This document shows, piece by piece, positions 31,971 to 41,639 of a stretch of 46,018 nucleotides of DNA; positions within the stretch are counted from its first letter, which is position 1, and every line of letters starts with the position of its first letter. A program made the translations under genes and the position numbers. Origin of the DNA: Gnetum montanum. Lineage: Eukaryota > Streptophyta > Gnetopsida > Gnetales > Gnetaceae. The notes below the pieces were generated by a model. It was not told the DNA's origin, made no database searches, and saw only the letters and a program-made list of their open reading frames with translations. The stretch spans positions 34,081 to 80,098 of the forward strand of contig MNCI01030254.1 in the NCBI GenBank assembly GCA_015680685.1, in the 5' to 3' direction.

Positions 31971-32195
31971 GGCTAAGTGTCAGAGAGAGAAAATATGGCT
32001 AAGTATCAGAGAGAGAAAATATGGCTAAGTGTCAGAGAGAGAAAATATGGCTAAGTATCAGAGAGAGAAAATATGGCTAAGTGTCAGAGAGAGAAAATAT
32101 GGCTAAGTGTCAGAGAAAAAAACTATGGCTAAGTGTTAGAGAGAGAAAATATGGCTAAGTGTCAGAGGAAGAAAATATGGCTAAGTGTTGAACAA
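31971..32195. repeat. 26-bp minisatellite in element D leader, nearly nine units
   Basis: GGCTAAGTGTCAGAGAGAGA plus AAATAT. GGCTAAG starts at 31971, 31997, 32023, 32049, 32075, 32101, 32127, 32153 and 32179, exactly 26 bp apart each time, with only point differences. Confidence 0.95.
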
Positions 32196-32755
32196 CGTAC
32201 AAAGGGGTTTCAGCATATAAAAATATACTGCAGCATATGAACACCAAGAGTAGCGTACACAGAGTTTCAAGAGGTGCAGTGTATAATTAATGTGCACAAC
32301 GTATAAGGTAGGGTGAGGAGTAGCATAACCAATGTCAGTGTGACCAACGTTAGCGTGTGTAAACCAGGTACAGCTTCTGAAGCTAAGGCACAGCGTCTGG
32401 ACACTGGATGGGGTGCATGGGTGAGAAAACTAAGTGTTGTACACAACGTCTAAGAAGAAAACTTAGATCTGGACATTGTGAAGAGCACCAAAAAAGAGAG
32501 ATAAGGATGAGGGACACTATAAACAATGTCTGAAATTGGCAGGGAGTGCACGATGCTAAGGGCAGCATCTGGATCTGAGAGGGAAAGGTGCAGGATGCTA
32601 TGATTCAATCAGGAACGTGTTTGGAAAACTTTGAAACAACGTCTGGACTAGATAATAGGATTTATCAGTAGGAAACAACACCTAAACACTAGGAACAAGG
32701 TAGCATAGGAACACTGGATCTGGGATGCTAAGAGGCGGATCTAATAGAGAAATGA
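32196..32755. other. Element D leader, remaining part
   Basis: Non-coding, between PBS and the 26-bp array. It is enriched in AGCGT/AACGTCT-type words like those of the LTR. I saw no ORF of note. Confidence 0.5.
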
Positions 32756-32772
32756 CCCTCCTTCTAGCACCA
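32756..32772 (-). other. Element D primer binding site
   Basis: The minus strand reads TGGTGCTAGAAGGAGGG, beginning with the TGG complementary to a tRNA CCA end, five bases inside the 5' LTR. It is shared in decayed form with C. It is not the initiator-Met PBS. I cannot assign the tRNA. Confidence 0.65.
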
Positions 32773-32777
32773 TTTAT

Positions 32778-35084
32778 TGTATCGTCCAAAATCATCAGTG
32801 AGAGGCTGGAATGGACAGACATCGAGAGATCTACAGATGAAAGAGTAAGACCCTGCCTTCACTTGAGGGCAAGCTAGAAATCAATGGAGGCAGAGTGCCT
32901 TGAATGGTCTGCATGCGAATCAAATGAGGACTTCCCCGAATGTATGCAATTACGATGTGTTGGGTTATATGTAAACAAAAGCAAAACTGAATGTAAACGA
33001 ATGAAAACAAATGTAGACTATTTAAATGACAAATAATGAAAACAAGAAAAAATGTGAACAGGAATAATAATTTAAACTGTAAGAATCTGGGCAATAATGC
33101 AAACTATTTGTATTGATAAATAATTAGAATGTGCACTGGTCAGAATGCAGTTGCAGAGTGGTCACAAGGCAAACATTTAGCCCGGATGGATGAGAACTGA
33201 TGCTAGGAAGATGCAGGTTTTGGATTGCAGGTGTACATCATCCAAGTTTGTATGAAGCCCAACATATGAGATTGATGCCCAGATTTCTTAAGTCTGCGAG
33301 ATTCAAATTTTTCAAACCTTGATCTTGTGGAAAATAGGAGATTTATAGGGTTTTGGACGTGAGATTTGGATTTGGGAGAAGATCAGTGGTTGCGGGGTGA
33401 GAAAAATTCGAATCGGGTGATAGGTGTGTGTTGACCAGATGCATAGAAATTGTTACAATGTGCAGTGCAACGTCCAAGATCTCTTATGCTGGCGTGCGTA
33501 ATGCCTAGCGTAAGAACTTGAAACACTAAAAAAATGTCAAAAATGCAACAAATTTTAATGTTCAAGCATGGATCTAGGTTTGATGTGTGCGTAGCCTATT
33601 CTGGTGTTAGTGTCTGGTGTCCAGCGTCCAACGTCTAGCATATGAAAGTGTTTACGTTGGGTTTACGCTGCTGGAAGCATGCCAGTGTGACTAACAATGT
33701 TTAACCTAAAAATAGTGCATTTGAACCCATTTTTGACCTGTGAGACCCATTTTTAGAGTGGATCTACATGCCTTGGGTCATGAGGATTCTATGTGCCAAA
33801 TTTGGGCTGATTTGGATGTCATTTTGACCTTGTTTTGGTTGATTACGTTGGGCACTACACTGTGTAGAGTCTGAAAAAGTAACCCTAGCGTCACCAAGTG
33901 TTTCTGCCCTGTTTTGAGCTCATTTTTATACACTGATGCCTATTTGATGTTTCCTAACTACTGCTTGCTCTTGAGGGTGGTCTGGGTGCAAATTTTGACT
34001 CCGTTTGGCTACCATTTTGGGCTAGTTTGGTTTGGTCACACTGTGATTATGCTGTGCAACGTGACCAAAGTCTGACCCTAGCATGACCAAGTCAAAATGA
34101 CATATTTGAAGCTCAAATCTTGATTTTCTAAATCATGTGATCATGTACAATTTTTTCCTAGCTTGTAGGAGTTGAATTCATGTCAAAATTTTGCTCGGAG
34201 GTTCTTGAATTGAGCTGTTCTTGTTTGGTCATGTTGTGGTTATGCTGTTCAGCGTCTGAAAAAGTAACCCCAACATCACCAAGTCAAAATGGCATATTTG
34301 AGGCTCAAATTTGGAGTTTTTGAAGCCTTTGAACATGTACAATTGTTTCCTAGCTTATGGGAGTTGAATTCATGTTGAAATTTTTCCCAGAGGTGCCTGA
34401 ATTGAGTTGTTCTTGTTTGGTCACGCTGTGGTTATGCTGTTCAGTGTTTGAAAAAGTAACCCCAGCATCACCAACTGAAAATACCTCATTTAAGGCCAAA
34501 ATTTTGATTTTCTAAAGGCTGGGAGCTACTAGGGGCCTTGGTGAAGGTCATGGGGGGGTCCTTGTGCTTGATTTTGACTTGTTTTAACTCAGTTTCTAGG
34601 CTTCAAAAGTTGGTGACGCTGATCCTTACGTTGTGTAGCGTAAGAAAATGTAGCTCCAACGTAATCAACTAAAAACACCTTATTTAAGGCCCACATTTTG
34701 AGTTTCTGAAGTCTGGGACCTACTGGGGGCCTTGGTGAAGGTCATGGGGGGTCCTTGTGCTCGATTTTGGCCTATTTTAACTTAGTTTCGGGGCTCCAAA
34801 AGTTGGTGACGTTGATCCTTACGCTGTGCAGCGTAAGAAAATGTAGCCAAAGTATACTTAGCCAAAACCAAGCATTTTGACCCAAAACTTCTGATTCTGG
34901 ATGTTGGAAGTTGGTGCAATTTCTTGTGGGCCCTGGGGGAGCCTTGCCTATTGAATCGTGAACTATCGGGGGCTATTTCAAAGGCCTCCAAGTTTGGTCA
35001 TGCTGTACTCATGCTTGGGCAGCTGCATGACTTAACTTGAATCTTGTTTGAAAGTGCTAGGCCAAAATTTTTGTGGTGTTTTCA
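32778..35084 (-). repeat. Element D 5' LTR (2307 bp) with the ~193-bp array
   Basis: Partner of 19508-21818. It starts TGAAAACACC and ends GGACGATACA in element orientation. The 193-bp units recur with anchors at 33867, 34059, 34252, 34444, 34638 and 34831 (spacing 192, 193, 192, 194, 193), collinear with the other LTR. Differences between the two LTRs are mostly transitions. Confidence 0.9.
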
Positions 35085-35089
35085 CACCC
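35085..35089. repeat. Target-site duplication of element D, right copy (CACCC)
   Basis: Identical to 19503-19507 and immediately outside the LTR terminus TTTTCA. Removing D plus one CACCC rejoins E's gag. Confidence 0.9.
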
Positions 35090-35445
35090 TAATCACTTTT
35101 ACTACCATAGAAGGATTAGATGCTAGTATTGTCATAAATTTGGGCATAAATAATGGGAATGAAATTGAAAGTATTATCATATGAATAGCTAGACATACCA
35201 TAGGATTCCTTGGTCTTATCAAAATGCACTGAGAAAGGAATTTATGCAAGATCATGGAAAGATTTGACAATAACTCAAAAGAACAAGGAGGTTAAGAAAG
35301 AATGGAGAGTCAAAAGGAAGAAACAAGAGAATGAGGAGACTCTTACAAAAAGATTCATGAAGGGAAGCCAAGCCTTGAAGATAGAGGAACTTTGGCTAAA
35401 ACAAGAAACCTCAAAAGAGGAATCTCATTCTCTAGCATTCTAAAT
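35090..35445 (+). pseudogene. Element E gag, continuation after element D
   Basis: In one frame the sequence reads RRIRC, a stop, YCHKFGHK and a stop, then WE. This is a second zinc knuckle like the CYxCHKFGHKAxECR of plant copia gag. It is followed by the open frame 35210-35443 (VKKEWRVKRKKQENEETLTK), which resembles the basic linker before copia protease (KVWR.K). The expected protease, integrase and RT do not follow. The sequence changes to the AGATGTCT array at about 35560. Confidence 0.6.
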
Positions 35446-35559
35446 ATCTTCATTTTTCTTGTTTAGAAATGTAGGTATAGGTAAGTTTTTAAATTAATGA
35501 TAAGTATTCTTAGAGCTATAGACCTGGGTAAGCTTTTCTAAATCCCATCTTGTTGAGGC

Positions 35560-35775
35560 TCATCCAAAGGAGACATCTACCTAAAGATGTCTTCTAGGAG
35601 ATGTCTACTTTTTCCATGGAACATCTAGTAAGAGACATCTACACTAAAGAGAAGACATCTACCTATCATCTCTAGAACTATGGTAGAGATGTCTACTTTG
35701 AAAAGAAGATGTCTAACTCTAGTTTTAAATGTAGGGAAGACATCTTCTTTTGATGAAAGATGTCTTCTTTCTCAT
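35560..35775. repeat. AGATGTCT / AGACATCT word array in element E
   Basis: About nine copies in both orientations within 215 bp (near 35572, 35585, 35598, 35634, 35653, 35687, 35705, 35738 and 35757). The same word clusters in E's 5' LTR. Each contains TGTC, the core bound by plant auxin response factors, and some are TGTCTC. That link is an inference. Confidence 0.7.
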
Positions 35776-35854
35776 CAAAAAGCCCTTGTTAGTGTGGTTA
35801 TAAAAGATCCAAACCCTCATTTTGTCCTTATTCTTTGAAGAAAACCCCACAAAT

Positions 35855-37420
35855 ATGACCAGGGTTCCATCAACAGTAGAAATTTTATCAGCAATGGCCC
35901 ATAAGAAAGTTGGAACATCTAGGCCATCACCAAAGAAAAGATCTAGGACAAGGTCCAATAGTAATCCTAGCTCCTATACGCCTCAATTCAGATCTACAAG
36001 CACCAAATATTGGTTTGATGTAACTCAAATCATGAACATTATTTCTAAGCACTCTATGTCATTTTCCTTACATAGGTAGTAGATTTTGATGAGTTATTTT
36101 TAGGTTCTAAACTGGGCTACGTTTATTACAATGGATTTCTTGGTCTCTAAGATTTTGATTAGGGAATTTTATTATAATATTGTAATTTCCAATGTTGTGG
36201 TTGAGCCTTTTAATTTCATGGTTGGGGGTTTGGTTATTGAGGTGTCTTCCCAAGTTGTAAATGCACTTCTTGGAATTTCTAGTGCTAATGTGTTTTGGGT
36301 TACCGTTAATTCCATGAATGATATTTACACTAATGGTATAATTCCCATCACACATGATGAGTTTTGTAGTGTCATGTTTGGTGAGACTATATCTTTTGAT
36401 AGAGGCAAGATTAATAGGAATAGAATGGTTCTTGATGCTTCCATTATATCTCTTATTGTATTGTATAATATCATTGTGAAAGGGGGAAGCTACAATACCA
36501 CCCCAAGGTTTTGTGCTTTACTACCTCCTCATAGGACAACTGCTAGATTTGGGGCAGACTCTCTACCAAGACATGCTGAGTTTGTATGCTAAGGAGAGAA
36601 TGCTTAGTCACCCCTATATCATCAGTTGGTTGATATGTCAAAGGGATGTACGTATTCCAAAGATGCCTTTGTTCAAGGGCAAGAGGAGGCTCAACAAGTT
36701 TGTTGAGAAGAGGAGCCACTCATGTACAAAAGAAGTAGGACCAAGCACTGGGCCACCTCCATCATAGAAGAAGAAGAAGGAAGTATCATTATCTAGGGCC
36801 TCTCCTTAGTTAAGTAGGTCCAAATCTATTGGAGCACAACTTAGATCATCCTTGAAGAAGCTTCCTTGATCATTTTCTCATGCTATTTGGATGCTTGGGA
36901 GGAATCAATCTTACTTTCATAAAAGAATGGATGATGTTGACATACTTTTTCCTTCAGATGGGTAGTAGCTTATGGAGGTCATTACTCCTTCTATCTTTGA
37001 TAGTGAGAAGGGAATTATTACTTCATCAAGGCACATTGCAACAATTGGACCTTCTTGTGCATATGACTTAGAGATGAAGTCTGATTCTAAGCCTGATGCA
37101 CCACCAAGTCAATTTCAAGGAGAGCATCATGTTCCCCTATAGTAGTATAAGTATCATGGTCCCACATAGCCTGAGCATCATGTTCCACCTCTAGAAGATT
37201 CTCTTAGATGCTTTGCACAATAGGCCATGGAAAGTATCTTTGGAACTATGTCTCAATATGCACTTGTTGAAGCTTAGACATATTAGAGGAAGGAAGCTTT
37301 CTCATCTTTCCAATAGACTTTATCTTAGCTTGATGCACCAGCTTCATCTCAATTTCAAATGAATCTTCATCCCCAAAGGACCCTTGTTCAACAAATAGAA
37401 TTCTTAGATGAGAATGAATA
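35855..37420 (+). pseudogene. Element E second ORF, plant-transposon-type protein
   Basis: ATG 35855 opens MTRVPSTVEILSAMAHKKVG with a basic Ser-rich N-terminus (KKRSRTRSNSNPSS). The 153-codon frame 36131-36592 reads MDFLVSKILIREFYYNIVIS, MVGGLVIEVSSQVVNALLGI and INRNRMVLDASIISLIVLYN. A frameshift leads to GQLLDLGQTLYQDMLSLYAK and a Lys/Arg-rich stretch. The tail (37080-37420) is Gln/Pro-rich with repeated TAG at Gln positions (VEA, stop, TY, stop, RKE). The xREFYxN...G..V..S...N.LLGI pattern resembles the 'putative plant transposon protein' domain seen in some plant retroelements. This is a moderate-confidence assignment. Confidence 0.45.
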
Positions 37421-37933
37421 GTGTTAGAGTAGTTTTAGCACCAGTAGTGATGACAATGAGGAGGAGACTTATCATCCATCTAGAGTAGCAGCTGAGTTTG
37501 AATTTGATGATGCCACTAAAGTAAGTGATTAGGCTCCTTAGGTGATTTTTCTCTCTTCTTTTTGTTAATGTCCAAGAAGGGGAAGCAATTTGGAAGATAT
37601 TCACATATCTGATTTTTTTTGGATTTGCACATGTGGTTTTTTTTTTACATGATGTGGACAGTTGTATGATCAATTGTATGGATAGTAGCAGATGGTTCAT
37701 GATATAGATTGATGGTAGTTTTGTTGGTTTTTTCTATGTGGTGCTCTTTGGAAATAGTTTTTTTTTTTTACTTTTGCATCATATCATATTCACATTTATC
37801 TTTTTCTTCTTCACTTTAAACCACCTTGAACCTCAATGCTTTTATCCTAGTCCTTGGCTACCATAGGAATTTTTATGTCTTAATATTATTTTTTTGTTTA
37901 TCTCATCCATTTTCTTAAGTTTTGGACATCACT
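37421..37933. other. Element E 3' internal spacer, T-rich
   Basis: There is no coding potential. Poly-T runs occur at 37612-37619, 37637-37646 and 37759-37769. Confidence 0.5.
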
Positions 37934-37946
37934 AAAAAGGGGAAGA
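37934..37946 (+). other. Element E polypurine tract
   Basis: AAAAAGGGGAAGA lies directly before TTGTTGACC, the typical PPT-LTR junction of plant copia elements. Confidence 0.75.
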
Positions 37947-37947
37947 T

Positions 37948-38446
37948 TGTTGACCTTTTGGTATGTTAAAACCTTAAGAAAAATTAAGAAGAAGGATGCA
38001 TTCTCTCCTTGTGATTTTTGTTTCTTTTTCTTATTGCCCTGTTGGGGTTGATGTGCTTCTTACAAGAAGACATCATCTTGAGCTTATTAGGATCTTGAAG
38101 AATTGAGTGTTGGTACTGGGCCACAACACTCTAAAGTGGAGCTCAAGTTTGTAAAGGTTGTGGGATCCTGGAAACAACATTCTAAACTTGTTGGGACCTT
38201 GGGGTTGAGTGGATTTGTAGTGATGAATCACTCTGTTGTAGAGCTTAGAGCTTGTATAGGGTATGGTATCCTTCAAATCACATTTTTAGAGGAATGAAGC
38301 CCAAAGGTGTGATAGCAAACTATCCTCTTAGTGTGGGCTACCCAAGTTGGGAAACCACGTTAAATTTGGTGTGTGCTTTGTGTTAAAGAGTTTTTAATTT
38401 GGGGAACTTATCCATCCCCCCTCACTTCTAAGTTCAACGACCCTCA
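37948..38446 (+). repeat. Element E 3' LTR (499 bp, internally deleted)
   Basis: It starts TGTTGACC and ends CCCTCA. It matches the ends of the 5' LTR but lacks about 660 bp from its middle, including the AGATGTCT cluster. The join is at GGATGC/ATTCTCTCC. Confidence 0.8.
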
Positions 38447-38451
38447 AGAAT
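38447..38451. repeat. Right target-site duplication of element E (AGAAT)
   Basis: Counterpart of AGACT at 8984-8988. Element B resumes here. Confidence 0.5.
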
Positions 38452-38529
38452 AAGAGGATTAAGTCAAGAGAAGTTGAATTAGAAGTTCTTTTAATTTGAG
38501 AAATACAAGTTATGCATTTTGATAATCTA

Positions 38530-39340
38530 ATAGAATGACTCTTTTAGTTATTTTGATGAAGCTTGTAACTCAAAAGGGTTAGGTATTGACATTATCTTAG
38601 TTGGCCTAGGAAATCAAGTGGATTTGAAAGGCATATAATTAGAATTTTCTTTTACTAATAATAGAGTAAAATATGAAGCTCTATGTAGAGGCTTGAAAAT
38701 GACACATGAAAAAGGAATTACCAAATTAGTGGTTAAAAGAGACTCAAAACTCTTATGTGATCAAGTTGAAGGGAAGTGCAGTGTTAAAAGCTCATTTTTT
38801 AAAAACTTATAGGAAAATAGCAGTAAGATTAGTAAAAATTTTTATGGAATATAAAATTGAAAACATTCCAAGGAAAAAGAGTTAGAAGATTGATGAGCTT
38901 GTAGCAGTAGCTTTAACTCAAGACTTATCAAGAATTGCTGAAAGCCATAAAATAGTAATTGAGTTAGAATCAGAGCCAACAATTCCTAATAATCAGAAGT
39001 GTTTTTAAGTATTTGAATATGATTAGTAAATAATTTTATTCTTCAATAGCATAGGAGAATTCAAAGGTCAAATTCATGAAAATGTTAGTTTAAGACTTAA
39101 AGAAGGAGGGATACCTCAAAGGGTACTATAGTTGGAGGAAGAATTCAAACATAAACTAATGAAAGGATTAGATGTCCAAGATCTCAGAGATCAAGCTTAT
39201 GAGATAATTAACATAGGGTGTCAAGATGTTCTAAGGCTTCTCAATATTGGAAAAAGGCTTCAATCAAACATAAAAAGGAAAAATAATGCAAGTCCTCAAA
39301 GAAAATCTAGATGGTTTCACTTAGTCATATGATCATTTAA
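38530..39340 (+). pseudogene. Element B archaeal-type RNase H and linker, first copy
   Basis: The plus strand reads FDEACNSKGLGIDIILVGLG, then LEFSFTNNRVKYEALCRGLK, then MTHEKGITKLVVKRDSKLLC and DQVEGKCSVKSS. This is the archaeal-type RNase H pattern FDGA...G.G.GI.LI, F..TNN.AEYEAL..GL, and GDS.L...Q. The linker follows: EGGIPQRVL, a stop, LEEEFKHK (39132-39332 open) and IINIGCQDVLRLLNIGKRL. Asp and Glu positions are partly replaced (VKYEAL, VKRDSK). The domain stands before RT, unlike in element D. Confidence 0.75.
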
Positions 39341-40250
39341 GAACTTTTGATCCTAACATTATGACTCATAAAATTCCTCTAGAAAACGATTGTAAATTAG
39401 TAAAGCAAAAGCTAAGGAAATTTAANCTTTTACTAATAATAGAGTAAAATATGAAGCTCTATGTAGAGGCTTGNTTTTACTAATAATAGAGTAAAATATG
39501 AAGCTCTATGTAGAGGCTTGAAAATGACACATGAAAAAGGAATTACCAAATTAGTGGTTAAAAGAGACTCAAAACTCTTATGTGATCAAGTTGAAGGGAA
39601 GTGCAGTGTTAAAAGCTCATTTTTTAAAAACTTATAGGAAAATAGCAGTAAGATTAGTAAAAATTTTTATGGAATATAAAATTGAAAACATTCCAAGGAA
39701 AAAGAGTTAGAAGATTGATGAGCTTGTAGCAGTAGCTTTAACTCAAGACTTATCAAGAATTGCTGAAAGCCATAAAATAGTAATTGAGTTAGAATCAGAG
39801 CCAACAATTCCTAATAATCAGAAGTGTTTTTAAGTATTTGAATATGATTAGTAAATAATTTTATTCTTCAATAGCATAGGAGAATTCAAAGGTCAAATTC
39901 ATGAAAATGTTAGTTTAAGACTTAAAGAAGGAGGGATACCTCAAAGGGTACTATAGTTGGAGGAAGAATTCAAACATAAACTAATGAAAGGATTAGATGT
40001 CCAAGATCTCAGAGATCAAGCTTATGAGATAATTAACATAGGGTGTCAAGATGTTCTAAGGCTTCTCAATATTGGAAAAAGGCTTCAATCAAACATAAAA
40101 AGGAAAAATAATGCAAGTCCTCAAAGAAAATCTAGATGGTTTCACTTAGTCATATGATCATTTAAGAACTTTTGATCCTAACATTATGACTCATAAAATT
40201 CCTCTAGAAAACGATTGTAAATTAGTAAAGCAAAAGCTAAGGAAATTTAA
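38649..40250. repeat. 776-bp direct duplication bounded by N characters, probable assembly artefact
   Basis: 38650-39425 equals 39475-40250 at a constant offset of 825, with no difference that I could see. Between them lie N (39426), a third 47-bp copy of the repeat start (39427-39473, matching 38649-38695) and N (39474). In sequence this old, perfect identity bounded by Ns points to a misjoined gap. Confidence 0.9.
39475..40189 (+). pseudogene. Element B aRNH (truncated) and linker, second copy
   Basis: Same as the first copy from FTNNRVKYEAL onward, including the identical 66-codon frame at 39957-40157. It lacks the domain's first strand. It runs directly into RT, so the true order aRNH-linker-RT is seen here without a gap. 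Confidence 0.75.
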
Positions 40251-41000
40251 TCTAGTCTTTGTGGAAGTTTAAATTAAGAAATTTTTAGGGGCTGGCATAA
40301 TTTATTTGATTCAATATTTAACCTAGATAGTGAACTTACTACCATTTAGGAAAAGAATGGAGACATAAGATTATGTATTAATTTTAGAAATTTAAATGAT
40401 GCTTCAATTAAGGATAGATATTCACTTCCATGAATTGATGAAATACTGATAAAGGTATCAAGATCTCAGCTATAGTCATATCTAGATGGATTTTTAGGCT
40501 ATAATCAAATAATAGTGGATAATAATGACATATTTAAAATAGATTTTATCATTAAATGGGGAATGTACACATTAAAGAGAATTCCATTTTCCTTATCAAA
40601 TGCAGGGACTACTTTTCAGTGAGCTATGGATATTGCTTTCAAAAGACTCATTGAGAAATTTATTGTCATTTATTTGGATGATATTATAGTTTAATGAAAA
40701 CATGAGCTGAATCATATTTCTCATTTACAACAGATATTTAATAAATGTTAGGAGTTTGGTATCATCTTCAATCCTAAAAAGCATATCCTTAGAGTAAAAT
40801 CAGGTAGCTTACTTGGACATATAATTTGTTAGAAAGGGATAGTTATTGATAGAGCTAGAATTGAAGCCATTTAAATAATATAATATCCTACAAATAAAAA
40901 GACATTAAAATCTTTCTTTGGAAATATTAACTTTATCAAAAATTTATTCCCAAATTTACTAAAATAACAAACCCTCTTTCACATATGTTAAAAAAGGATG
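40190..41000 (+). pseudogene. Element B reverse transcriptase
   Basis: The plus strand opens ENDCKLVKQKLRKFNLVFVE, then GAGIIYLIQYLT, a stop, IVNLLP. A frame change gives MQGLLFSELWILLSKDSLRN alongside the correct frame FQ.AMDIAFKRLIEKFIVIY. The catalytic box IVIYLDDIIV (YLDD at 40671-40682) has both aspartates. It then continues to FNPKK, LLGHII, and an RT-RH connection with FF..INFIK. More than ten stops and several frameshifts. The lineage is the plant gypsy group in which the RT linker reads EGGIP..L..LE..F. Confidence 0.8.
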
Positions 41001-41420
41001 TTGAAGTAAAAAAGAGTAAAGATTCCCTTGAAGCCTTGAATCAAATTAAGGAAGCCATTTTAGAAGCTCCATATCTAGTAAAACCAAAATGTAAAGAAGA
41101 TTTTTGGTTATATGAATTCTCTTAAAAGGACTCATTGGTTGCAATATTAAAATAGAAGGATGGAATCGAAGAAAAGCCAATTGAATTTTTTGGCTATCAA
41201 TTAAAAGATGCTGAAAGAAATTAATCATAATTATAAAATAAGCATTTGTTGTAATTAATGCCCTATAACATTTTAAGTACTATTTTCAAAATGCCTTAGT
41301 TCACATCATGACCATAGAGCCAGTTGTAAGGTAATTCTTGTCTCAAAATGAAATGAAATCAAATTGAAGTAAGCTAACTGGATAATCAAGCTTCAACAAT
41401 TTAGATTTACTTTAGAAACT
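41001..41420 (+). pseudogene. Element B RNase H (gypsy type)
   Basis: The plus strand reads MLKKDVEVKKSKDSLEALNQ, IKEAILEAPYLVKPKCKEDF, then KDGIEEKPIEFFGYQLKDAE followed by RN. This matches EAPVLV.PD...F and EKPIAFFSR.L...E of gypsy RNase H. It directly follows RT. There are stops at several expected Gln or Trp codons. Confidence 0.75.
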
Positions 41421-41639
41421 TGTAAAATAGTAAAGAATATGGGATTAACTAGAATGATGGCAAAAGAATCTAAATAAGAAATACTAGTCCTCTCTAAAAA
41501 TACCAATTGGTATGATGATATAGTAAGGTTTCTTATTAGTCGAAAGATTCCCAAAAATCTATCTAAAAGTAAAAAATGAGCTTTTATAATCAAAACAAAG
41601 AAGTACATCTATATTTAAGGAGCTTTGTATAAAAAGGAT

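Larger units (their letters stand above)
19508..35084 (-). mobile_element. Element D: 15.6-kb Tat/Retand-like Ty3/gypsy element with PR-RT-RH-aRNH-INT, lacking the gag core
   Basis: LTRs of 2311 bp (19508-21818) and 2307 bp (32778-35084) share clear identity, about 90% in the stretches I compared. A CACCC target-site duplication flanks the element. On the minus strand the order is N-terminal ORF, protease, a 4-kb non-coding gap, RT, RNase H, archaeal-type RNase H and integrase. The second RNase H before integrase is diagnostic of the plant Tat lineage. The gag core seen in related element C is absent. D is the best preserved element here, yet RT and integrase still carry a few lesions. Confidence 0.9.
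8989..38446 (+). mobile_element. Element E: Ty1/copia-like LTR element, gag plus extra ORF, no pol; host of nested C and D
   Basis: E interrupts B's pol. Its parts are: 5' LTR (8989-9327 and 17111-17937, split by C), a Met-tRNA-like PBS (17940-17951), copia gag (17990-19502, resuming 35085-35445 after D), an extra ORF (35855-37420), a polypurine tract (37934-37946) and a 3' LTR (37948-38446). Without nested insertions it is about 6 kb. I see no copia integrase, RT or RNase H, so it looks non-autonomous or internally deleted. The LTR termini are TG...CA in the 3' copy and TA...CA in the 5' copy. Confidence 0.8.

Noticed and set aside
31971-32195. Regular repeats resembling a CRISPR array
   Set aside because: Units are contiguous with no unique spacers and lie in a plant retrotransposon leader, so it is a minisatellite.
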